Shown here one piece after another: positions 53,201 through 62,298 of a stretch of 64,000 nucleotides of DNA. The notes under the pieces were generated by a model, which was given only the letters and a program-made list of their open reading frames with translations, was not told where the DNA came from and made no database searches. Within the stretch, counting starts at the first letter, position 1. Every line of letters starts with the position of its first letter. The DNA is from Apostichopus japonicus. Lineage: Eukaryota > Echinodermata > Holothuroidea > Aspidochirotida > Stichopodidae. The position numbers and the translations under genes are program-made. Where the stretch lies: the NCBI RefSeq assembly GCF_037975245.1, contig NC_092563.1, positions 17,843,594-17,907,593 of the forward strand. The letters are read 5' to 3'.

Positions 53201-56200
53201 TCCTGCGTCTCTGCGACCTCGAACATTTCTAACACTGTCTTCAATTGCATCACCTTTATTAGAATTTAAATGGTCTTTTACTTCATTCTAAGGTCGAAGG
53301 GGTCAGAAAGAAAAAATAAATGCGATAACATATTTACAATGTTTACATTGTAATTTCGAAGTATGAGCTACAATCTTTAATATTTCTTTGGTTTCGTGTG
53401 CGCGCGCGTGTGGATGTGCGTGTATGTGACTTGCATGTGCGTGTGTAATTTCATAAATCTAAATCAACGGTAATGTTCTAAACTAAACACTATTCGCATA
53501 TTTTATTCCCTACTAGGTAAAAACTGCATGGACTGTTAACTAATAACGGTACAACCCTCCTAATCTTCAAGAAATGTTATTCAGTTTGAGGAATCACTCT
53601 AATGAACATTTAATATTCTAACAGTATCAGACGAGAGTAGATTCTATATTCCAGTGCCATGAACTGTCCAAGCGATATTAAAAATGGAAAAAAAAGTGGA
53701 TGTTCAACTAAAAAATCAAAACGTTACTTTTATTTCTTGATAGAAAAATATTTCGTGATAAATAGAACATCTACTCTGAAGGAAAATTATTACCACGTAT
53801 GTACCGTTATCAGGCGCGTATCCAGGATTTTCCAACCCGGGGGGCGCGAATTACTATCTAAGCGGAGCGCCACCATCGGTTGGCGCGCAGCGTACAAGAA
53901 AATTTCTTGTTTTGAAACCCCCCAGATCACCGGAAACGGCACTTCTCGGGCTTGAAATGACCAACCAGATGTACACTTTTTGCCTGAGAACCAAGTATTT
54001 CCTAATAGTTTTTTTCCATCCATAACCTTTTTGAAGATTGTCAACCCGGCACACATCATGTTCGACCTGATCGCATCTCCTGTGGGTCTTTGCTTTTGTA
54101 GGTGATTCTACGTCGCGGCCCACAATACCCGTCAGCCCCTCTTTTCAAGGTTTTAAGCCCCATATTTGTTCAGAATTTGAAAATTTACATTTCTCGTGAA
54201 TAAACTCACTTCAAACCACTGAAAAAATAGCAGATATTTCCGAAACCGAACACTACACACATAAGCGTAGGAGGCGCGGCGGCAGTGGCGGAGCTAGGGG
54301 TATTGGTCAGGAGTGGCGAGAATGGTCTGTAGGGGCGCTTTCGACACTATCTAAGCGGAGCGCCACCACTGGTTGGCGCGTAGCGTGCAGAAATTTTTTG
54401 AGTAAAGATACTCCCTAGATCGCCGGAAATGACCCTTTCCGGGCCTGGCTAATTTGCAGATAAACGAATAATAAGGTGTCATCGCCAAATTACACCAACA
54501 AAATGTGACAAATGTCAATAAGTAGATGAGAGCGCAATAAAAAAGTCAATAATCTAGAATAAGTAAAAAGTGGTAAAGAGCTGAAAAAGGCGCCAGCAGT
54601 CCATTTGAGTCCGTCAGGGGGGGGGGGGCATCCGCCCTGACGCTCCGCCACTGCGCGGCGGGGGTGCAGCCCCTAATTCGCCATTACTAATGTAAAAGAG
54701 AGTTTTGACATAATTGGACCTCCGTGCTTTTTATACATCTACATGAGACCTGTCGTTGTTTACATTAGCATCCCGCGGTATGCTGCGCAATTTGAACGGA
54801 CCGTACGTACATGATGGCATGCGATGTAATTACCGATGCTTGCTTATATGAAATTGACATGAACACGTTGTACGCGCGCTTTGCGCGCGAAAATATTTGG
54901 TTATTTTTTCAGGCAAGTCGGACAGTTTTGAGGCTTTTCATCCTGGAACGCCATTTTCATGCTCACTGATATGATGTGATATCTGCTGTTTGCGTTACAA
55001 ACTCGAACAGGCGCGTAGCGAGGAATTTGCCAAGGGAGGGGCGAAGCCTGTAGGCAAATTATCTAAGCGTAGCGCCACCATAGGTTGGCGCGAAGCGTAC
55101 AAGAAAATTTTGGCTGAAAATGCCTCCCAGATCGCTGGAAATGGCACTACCCAGGACCATTTGTTAGCGCGAAGCGTACAAGAAAATTTTGGCCGAAAAT
55201 GCCTCCCAGATCGCTGGAAATGGCACTACCCAGGACCATTTGTTAGCGCGAAGCGTACAAGCAAATTTTGGCCGAAAATGTCTCACAGATCGCTGGATAT
55301 GACACTTCCCAGGCCTTGTAAGTTGCCTCTTAGCACTTTGTATTTTGAAATTACTTAGCGATATCATTTTAAAAAAATGCTGAATGGGGGGGGGCGGGCG
55401 GTCGCCCCCATCCCAAAATGAGTCATGTTCCCCGACGACACGGTTGAGTTCGAGACCAGCCACAGTTGGTTTCATAGCACAATTCTACACACGCGTTATG
55501 ATAGACCATATATAGTATATATATAGATCATTAGTGAGATGGGAAATGGAAACGTCAAAAAATGGAGTTGTCGGTGTAAGGGGTAGGGTGAGTCACACTT
55601 TTACGAAATCATTGATCCGTCACTGGCTACCCTTCCGCGCTGTAATGATGTCACTGTTCCTCTATCTCTTCCCGGTGTCTTCGCGTTTTTCTTTACTCCC
55701 TCCTTTTCTCCTTTTTCTCTCTTTCTTCTTTTCCCTTCCTTCCTCTCCTCCTCCTCTTTTTTCCCCTCTTTTTTTCCTTTTTTCTTCTCCTTTTTTTCTC
55801 TCCTCTTTTTCTTACCCGGGGGGCGCGCGCCCCCAACGCCCCCCTGGATACGCACCTGGTTATTGGCTACCAAGCAAATGGAAGTAATGTCGACACCCAT
55901 TGTCCAAACGAATCTACCTTTATAGTATGCAATTCACTTGAAACTATCTAACTGTTTTGTCAACCCAATTCTGGTCCTTAAAAAATGTTTAGTTCCACGT
56001 ACTTGTAGAGTATTGCGACGGAATGAGAATTGAAAGACTCTACGTAATAATATTATATAGATAGATGATATATTTACGATACCTTCATGATTTTTATCTC
56101 ATCTTTCTATAGGGAGGATGAGATATTGCAGTCGGTTGGTCAGTTGTTCCTATTACGGCCAAGATTTTGTATAACGCCGAAGACACTAGATCGAAGTCTC

Positions 56201-59200
56201 CTGTAGTTCTTACTCATCGTCTGCATATGTCAGTTTTCACAATATCATTTATTGCAGCGCGTTCATATATAAAGCCAACTTATACGCGTTCATACGCGCG
56301 GGGATCCATTTGCCTTGGCTGATCGAGTATAGCATCTAGAGCCTTCTCGGCCTTTTGGCTAAGATCATGTGTAGTATCTGTTCCCTGTCGAGGGGAATGG
56401 TGATGCACACCCGACGATGATCACACAGTCACAGTCCCGATGCAAGGGGACTGAGGCTGAGAGCGGATCAGTCGTTTGGTAGTTTGGTTTTCGTGCCCAG
56501 GTTCTTTCTCGGGCGACTTTTTCTTCAAAAGTAGCATCTGAGCCTTCGCCGCTGTAACATCATCTCTGATTACCACTGATGTCGGTTTCCACGACAACGG
56601 TTGCAATGGTAATAGATAATTTCCTAGAGGCGCGAGTCTCGGGGGATCACCCTTGTTAGGGTGATCGAAGTTGACCGGAATTCAATATCTGCAGGGGAGG
56701 TTGTGGGTGTGTGTGTGTGATTGTCTGTCTGTTACATCGGCATCTTTGTGTCTAACTCTCCTCATAATAGACCGGGTCGATATTATTCAAACTTCAAACA
56801 AAGGACAAAGGTCATAGGTTGATTAAATATCATTTTAATATTAACACCCTGAAAATTTCATACAATGCCACTTTTATTATCAATAAAGTCCCTTATGAGC
56901 TATAGAGATTCAAAACTGGACATCACATCGGGAATTTGACAAAATTCATTTTTCGGCCAAATTTAATCATTTTTAAGGATTATAGCCTTATGATTTTGAT
57001 CAATTTTCGCAAACTCGTGACCTTTCAATTTCTTTTCGAAATCATGCATGAGATCGGTGGCGCCCTTCTGATTACCGCAAGTCCATAATAATGTAATAAT
57101 TCTTTCCTTTTTTGAAAGATAGGCAACATTTATAAAATTAAATATCAATTTCATATTTAGAACCTGAAAATTTCATAGAGTGCCACTTTTAATAACAAGA
57201 AAGTCCCTTATGAGCTATGGGATTCAAACATGGACATCACATCTGGAATTTGACGAATCTCATTTTTCGGCCAAATTTAATCAATTTGTAAGGATTATAG
57301 CATTATGACTTTGATCAATTTTGGCCAAACTCGGGACCTTTTAATTTCTATTCAAAATCATGCGTGAGATCGGTGGCGCCCTTCTGATAACCTGCCAGTC
57401 CATAATAATGTAATAATTAAAAGAAAGCCAAAGTTTAATGAAAAGATATTAAATATCAATTTCATAAATACACCCTGAAAATTTTATAGTAAGCCACTTT
57501 TATTATCAATAAAGTCCCTTATGAGCTATAGAGATTCAAAACTGGACATCACATCTGGAATTGACAACTCTCATTTTTCGGCCAAATTTAAGGAATTTGT
57601 AAGGGCTATAGCCTTATGATTTTGATCAATTTTGGCCAAAATCGTGTCTATTTTATTTCTTTTCAAAATCATGCGTGAGATTTGTGGCGCCCTTCTGATT
57701 ACCGACAAGTCCATAATAATGTAATAATTCTTTCCTTTTTGAAAGATAGCCAACATTTAATGAAAAGATATAAAATATCAATTTCATATTTAAACCCTGA
57801 GAATGTTATAGAATGCCAATTTTATTATCAAGAAAGTCCCTTATGAGCAATGGGATTCAAAAATGGACATCACACATACCTGCCAGTCCATAATAACCTC
57901 ATAATGCGTTACTTTTTGAAAGATAGCCAAGACATTAAATATCAATTTAATATTTAGACCTTGATTATTTCATAAATTGCTACTTTTAGAATCAAGAAAA
58001 TCTCTTAAGAGCTATGGGATTACATTATGGACATCCCATCTGGAATTCGAGAACTTTCATTTTTCGGCAAAATGTAATCATTCTGATCGATTTTTATCAA
58101 TTTTGTCCAAATTCGTTGCTGTTTTATTTGTTTTAAAAATCATGCTTGAGATCGATGGCGCCCTTCTGATTACCTGCCAGTCACTAATAATCTCATAATA
58201 CTAATAGGCCTAATATGATTAGTTATGATGGGATTCCAAACTGCAGGTCCCAACTGGAATTTTCGGTCACATTTTGACCTTCTTTATTTCTTAAACACAG
58301 AATGTGAAACCATTGCACGTACGCAATAGCACGCGCATATTTTACACGACAATATTTCTTACGTACGTTGGTATAAACTTAACGATGAAGTGAACTTTTA
58401 TTGTTCGCGCGTATTGGCTTCATTTGGCTGATCGGTTGGCCATATTTGTAAGATCATTTCTTCAAGTTTGGTAAGAAGTGCTAGGAAATTATGCCTTGAA
58501 GACCTTCAGAATGAGAGGTCAAAGGTGAGTTGAATCGAAAAGTGACTTTTTGCTATGCATACAAGGACAAATTTGAATAAAATTGCAACCTTCAAAAAGT
58601 AAATATTATCCAAATTTATGGTTACAATAATGTCTGAGGTCAACAGTCAAGTGGTGGAAGTTCCAAGGGCGTAGGAACCGGGGGGCTGGGGGCGCCAGCC
58701 CCCCCCCCCCCCCAGTGAAAAATGTGGAGGGGCGGAAGTATCATTCCGCCCCCCCCCCCGCTCCGCAAGTCAGAAAACCCCTTTTTCATTTCCAAATGAG
58801 AAAAAAAATCTCATTTGGAGCACCAATTGCATCTAAGGCCAGGTGAAAATACAAAATTAAGTTTACAAAATGGAGTGGGTGTTGAAGTGTGCTATATTGC
58901 ATCAAATTGCATCTGAGGCCACCTGGAAATGCAAAAAATTCCAAAGGGGAGGGGGACACCCCCTCCCCTTAGACCCCTCCCCAGGCCGGCCATCAGTCTT
59001 CAGCCCCCCCCCCCCCACTCAAAAGTACCTTCCTACGCCACTGGGAAGTTCTATTAAGTAGCTCATACGGAATTTATTCAATAAAGTGATTTTGATGAGA
59101 TGAGATATGCAACTCCGTGGGTTGCCCTCATTTGTGAATATCTTATTAACGCAAGGATACAGGTTAACAACGACAACAAAAATCGTTACTGGATAAAGTT

Positions 59201-59529
59201 TTTTTCATCTTAGCTATCACGTGTTTCCTTTCTTATCATCCCACTTGGTTAATTTACAAGTGCAATTCGAATGGACACGTCTCCATTGTTACATAACAAT
59301 GTAATAGGCCACTTACCTTCTCAAATTCTATCTCAATCTTCTCCAACTTCGCCTCTAAATATGATATGCGTTTCATTAGTGCATCTGAAATATCGACGCT
59401 AACTGAGCCATCCGTATCTCCTGTATCTGTCGATATAGACGCAGCGCTAAGGCACGGCAGCTGCGAAGCCACTAGAATCACAAGAAGTGGAAAACAATAC
59501 ATGTTCGACAAACAGACAGTGAACTCCAC
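49781..59529 (-). CDS. Short-chain collagen C4-like secreted protein (whole gene, 5 exons)
   Basis: Exons in transcription order are 59529-59317, 53287-53170, 52179-52039, 50894-50802 and 50283-49781. All use GT-AG sites, junction phases are 0,1,1,1, and the total is 1,068 nt (355 residues plus stop). Layout: signal peptide ending near LSAAS, acidic spacer, short coiled coil (LMKRISYLEAKLEKIEIEFE), linker, a brief Gly-X-Y run (GPRGDPGPSGPPGRDGRD), then a Cys-rich C-terminal domain with GAVYVRWGHKECP, NQLCLPSDP, VPCAVC, TLEYRGYLMAE and LPCGPYVDGYELTCAVC. This domain is typical of sponge/echinoderm short-chain collagen C4-like proteins. Secreted, probably trimeric extracellular matrix or lectin-like; exact role unknown. 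The first intron is about 6 kb and full of repeats. Convergent with FHOD. Confidence 0.87.
50802..50894 (-). CDS. Collagen C4-like exon 4
   Basis: Acceptor CGACTCACTTTTCAG, donor AGTG|GTAGGT, phase 1-1. Reads DNPRHHSNTSGAVYVRWGHK then ECPTSSLLVYSG. SGAVYVRWGHxxCP opens the C-terminal domain in this family. An alternative in-frame acceptor 27 nt upstream (GGATTTCAAG) would add nine residues. Confidence 0.86.
51085..51475 (+). repeat. 33-bp minisatellite, about 12 copies
   Basis: Units GGGGTAGGTGGGATGAGAGG plus GGGAACTGATCAA, with variants ACCTAA/ACCAA. Lies in an intron of the collagen C4-like gene. Both strands give long open frames (for example repeated LISSPSHPTYP), which are artefacts. 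Purine-rich on the plus strand. Confidence 0.92.
51476..52038 (-). other. Intron between collagen exons 4 and 3, nothing more recognised
   Basis: Unique-looking intronic sequence beyond the minisatellite; no element seen. Confidence 0.5.
52039..52179 (-). CDS. Collagen C4-like exon 3 (Gly-X-Y segment)
   Basis: Acceptor TTATTTTCTTGCCGTAG, donor TTTAG|GTAAGA, phase 1-1. Reads DGIPGINGCPVTVTPFFIGG then SCVLCPVGPRGDPGPSGPPG and RDGRDAL. Only about six uninterrupted Gly-X-Y triplets, preceded by a C-x-x-C. This is very short even for short-chain collagens. The Met upstream in the same frame lies in the intron and is not a start. Confidence 0.86.
52240..53169 (-). other. Intron between collagen exons 3 and 2, with GACGTxGT repeats
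   Basis: Contains a short degenerate array at about 52,885-53,040 of GTTTCCAATGACGT(A/G)GT units (about 20 bp, 7-8 copies). Otherwise plain AT-rich intron. Confidence 0.55.
53170..53287 (-). CDS. Collagen C4-like exon 2
   Basis: Acceptor CCCTTCGACCTTAG, donor ACAG|GTAAAT, phase 0-1. Reads NEVKDHLNSNKGDAIEDSVR then NVRGRRDAGDGLQQLPGQT. Linker between the coiled coil and the collagenous part, with a basic RGRR that could be a furin-like site. Confidence 0.78.
53395..53445 (+). repeat. Imperfect (TG/CG)n microsatellite
   Basis: Runs of GTGTGCGCGCGCGTGTGGAT and similar alternating purine-pyrimidine sequence, with potential for Z-DNA. Confidence 0.7.
54283..54653. mobile_element. hAT-like MITE, 371 bp
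   Basis: Begins CAGTGGCGGAGC and ends GCTCCGCCACTG (perfect 12-bp TIR). Flanked by perfect 8-bp repeats CGCGGCGG (54,275-54,282 and 54,654-54,661). Full-length relative of the nested 48.1-kb copy. Contains the AGCGGAGCGCCACCA module and a run of 12-13 Gs. Confidence 0.9.
55075..55320 (+). repeat. 79-bp tandem triplication within a TIR element
   Basis: Three copies of GTTAGCGCGAAGCGTACAAG with AAAATTTTGGCCGAAAATGC and CAGATCGCTGGAAATGGCAC. The unit is an expansion of the shared module found in the neighbouring MITEs. Confidence 0.88.
56336..56705 (+). repeat. SINE-like repeat with U2 snRNA-like head
   Basis: Bases 56,343-56,382 are nearly identical to the 5' domain of U2 snRNA: CTTCTCGGCCTTTTGGCTAA then GATCATGTGTAGTATCTGTT, covering stem I and the GUAGUA branch-site recognition sequence, with AAG changed to ATG. 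The match then stops; the Sm site and stem-loops IIa-IV of U2 are absent. Unrelated sequence follows, ending in a hairpin GATCACCCTTGTTAGGGTGATC. So this is not a functional U2 gene. It resembles SINEs whose heads derive from snRNA, or a processed fragment. Confidence 0.6.
56824..58212 (+). repeat. ~316-bp tandem repeat, about 4.5 copies
   Basis: Units start near 56,824, 57,140, 57,452, 57,772 and 57,937. Each has AAAGTCCCTTATGAGCTAT, TGGACATCACATCTGGAATT, TTTTCGGCCAAATTTAA, TTATGATTTTGATCAATTTT, GAGATCGGTGGCGCCCTTCT and GTCCATAATAATGTAATAAT. The fourth unit has lost about half its length. Open frames within it are not genes. Confidence 0.9.
58213..58655 (-). other. Collagen intron 1, nothing recognised
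   Basis: Between the tandem array and the MITE I see no repeat, exon or RNA gene. Confidence 0.45.
58664..59043. mobile_element. hAT-like MITE, 380 bp
   Basis: Left end CAAGGGCGTAGGAACC, right end TTCCTACGCCACTG (reverse complement CAGTGGCGTAGGAA). Perfect 8-bp flanking repeats GGAAGTTC (58,656-58,663 and 59,044-59,051). Contains long C-runs and a G/C palindrome (GGGGAGGGG...CCCCTCCCC at about 58,941). A different TIR family from the CAGTGGCGGAGC MITEs. Confidence 0.88.
59317..59529 (-). CDS. Collagen C4-like exon 1 (signal peptide and coiled coil)
   Basis: ATG at 59,529; a second ATG (MYCFPLL) nine codons in is the better signal-peptide start. Hydrophobic core YCFPLLVILVASQLPCLSA, then an acidic/Thr spacer STDTGDTDGSVSVDI, then heptad-like LMKRISYLEAKLEKIEIEFE. 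Donor GAGAAG|GTAAGT after 71 codons, phase 0. The coiled coil probably nucleates the trimer. Confidence 0.82.
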
Positions 59530-59999
59530 TTTCTAGAGTCTCTTCACCACCAGTGCTCTACACAAATCTGTTTACTAGGTTCAATAGCGGGATTACTTAG
59601 CGTCCCATGAAAATACTTTGTTCACTATGTATGTTGTACGGGTTTTCTTTGACCTACGTGAATTTGGCCAAGTAGTTGTTTTGCAGCAACTGAAAATATT
59701 TGTTGTGACATTTATTGAAGTTTATGATTTACTAGTATGTCCAAAAGGAATTTGTTTTTTTCCAATCAAATCACTCATATCTTCTAGATTATAGTAAGCC
59801 TGCTTTGAATCACGTACACAAAACTAATACGTGCCGTCGCGTAGCGACACTTGTTCTGATGCTTTGTTATTTTAACACTTTTACAGTGTATATTTCGAAC
59901 ACATCAATTTGACAATAGTATATAAAGTCTAAACAATATCACGCAAGAAATCCTAGAAATATGGAATAATTATTGTCCATCGTCTTGAATGGATAGACG

Positions 60000-60360
60000 G
60001 AAGGGTGTGAAGACTCGTGCAAAAAGAAACGTCTAATGCCGGTAATCTGACCTATTTTCGAATGAGGTGTAACAGAAGTGTTAGACACCACCATCGACCC
60101 CAGAAAATACACATACAGCTTGCTACCGTCGGTAATTAGACACTAGTGTACAGTCAGTACATACAGCTGCGGTCAATACCCACAGCACTGTGTGCAAACG
60201 ATACAGCGATGAACATCTCAGGTCCAGCTAAAGATAACAAGGTATCACGTTTCATTACTGTCTGCATTTTGTAGGGACACGAATAAAACGTCACTTGCAA
60301 GCAACAGAAAGTTAACTTTTTCAGATGACCGCACTTGGGGCGAGTCTTCAATGCCTTTGT
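60000..60360 (-). repeat. Inverted copy of the 29.3-kb dispersed repeat
   Basis: Reverse complement of 29,310-29,690 with roughly 85-90 percent identity by eye; begins at AAGGGTGTGAAGACTCG and ends near TTTTTCAGATGACCGCACTT. It lies upstream of the collagen C4-like gene, outside its transcript. The open frame on the minus strand is repeat-derived. Confidence 0.78.
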
Positions 60361-62298
60361 TGCGCGCATAAATTCCTGAGCTATATCAAAAAATATATAC
60401 CCCGCCCCCTTCCCACGCAGTCCCATATTCCCGTCCCTGGTTAAAATTTTAGTAGGAGAAGATTGTCGGCATGTCAGTGAAGTCAACTCGATATACTGAG
60501 TTATGCATGCTGGATTTGAAGAAGTTTTGGAAAATCGCATTTTTAAAACCCGTATCGGATTATATGAATCCGATTCGGTCGTTAACTGCAATTTTAAATT
60601 CTCTTGAAGTGACAGGTTATTTGATCTTTTTTTGTTGTTCTGATAGCCGATCTACTTGGGAGATATCACGTATTTGATGTTGTTTCACACACAAGCCTGA
60701 AGACTTGAAAGAGCCTAAGTATGACATCATCGAGTCATTCTTTTCTTTCTTATTTACTACAATGTTTATTGTCTTTAACGGAGATGTGATTTTCGAATAT
60801 TTAGTCAACAAATATTCAAGCCCTTCACACGACCTATAATGATGACATTGATTTCAGTGTCAATGATGTTAACATTCTACCTTGAAAATATGAAAGAAAA
60901 TATGAAAGTAAAAGATTTCAGATCAAACTGTCACAGATAACTTTGTGTGTAAAAGATAATTGGCCTGACGTTTCGATCGTAGCAGGATCTTCTTCAAGAC
61001 TAAATGACAGATAAATTTGTAGAGGATATATGTCAGAGCAAAAGTGGTAGTCCATAGAAGACCCGCGGGATTAATCCGGCATGAGAAACATTTCCACCTG
61101 ACCCCTGGTAGGACCAAAATCTGGCACTGGACAGGTAAGTGGACACTTAATGCTTTAGGCTTCACCCCTTGAACCGACTGATTGCCGTCATCATATTGGT
61201 TTGTATATTAAAGTGGGTCCAATCGCACCTCCAACAATCCCCTCCGTTCTCGTTAGTTTGGGAATATTGTCAGTAAATGTAATGCCTTTTCTATTCCATT
61301 ATGCTATAACTATAGGTACGCCATAGCCTTCCCTGCAGCCCACCCTTCCCCCGCTTCCCCCTCCCTTCCACCCAGGACAACATTAGTAATAGTAACGCAT
61401 ATGGTGACGCAATAAAGACACGAAAGCATTGCTCGAAATTTCGGATTTTATAACCATTTTGTTAGAGTTCACAGGCTTTCAAAGGAATAGCTAAAGTTCA
61501 TCAGCATTGCCCAAAAGTTTAGCATGCTAAGAAATGCTAAAACAATATCACTCTGATGTTATAAAGTTATATCAAGTTATTCTCAGAAACAGAGACAGCT
61601 TAAATTGGACAATTAACTGTCTTTGAGAGTGGCAAAAAGCTTGTTGAATTTGAACATGGTACCTGACCATTATTTGACTTTCTAGCATATTTGAGGGCAA
61701 TACAAATGACTTTTACTTGTTGGTACATAGGACAAACCTGTACTGATAAGAATACCGTTCTGCCAACAGAATTAGCGATTCCTTGCCAATTTTCAAAATA
61801 AGAACATTAAATGTTAAAATGGATACAAGATATTAAAGTTATGTGACCAACAAAGTTCTTGCACTAAACAAGGATCCACACACAAGTATGAAGTTCATCC
61901 AAAAAAGAAATTAATGGGTCAACATGTTTACAAGATTTTCAGAAATTTACACTGTTGATCTCAAATGACCCTTGACCCCCAGAGCCAACAATAGCTGTTT
62001 ATGCATCAACTGTATGACGAACCTACATAACCTGTACCGTGTTAGGTTTAGTAACCTTTACCTTTTTTCATGTTTAGATGAGTTATCATATTTACATGGT
62101 TTGAAACTGATTCGAAACTGAAGTCATAGCCGCTGCAAAATGATGAAAACGAATGATATAGGCCCTGCACCAGCTTAATCCCACCCTGCTATCCTGATGA
62201 CATCACAGATCATCAACTGTGACCCACTTTCTGGAGTAACGAAGAGTATATCCACTTCCTGGAGTAAGGAAGGGTATATCCACTTAATGGAGCTGGTC
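60361..62298 (+). other. Intergenic, little recognised
   Basis: Contains a third copy of the GACGTTTCGATCxTAGCAGG core (60,960-61,000). Two adjacent copies of CTGGAGTAA(C/G)GAAG(A/G)GTATA lie at 62,233-62,287. Otherwise AT-rich sequence without a supported gene. Confidence 0.5.

Larger units (their letters stand above)
53811..55858. mobile_element. Candidate TIR element ~2.05 kb with nested MITE
   Basis: Left end CAGGCGCGTATCCAGG, right end CCTGGATACGCACCTG (inverted, 15 of 16). Direct repeats GTTAT abut both ends; five bases only, so the superfamily is open. Inside are the shared AGCGGAGCGCCACCA module, the 54.28-kb hAT-like MITE, a second partial element start (CAGGCGCGTAGCGAGG at 55,008) and a pyrimidine-rich tract. 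No transposase found. Confidence 0.55.
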
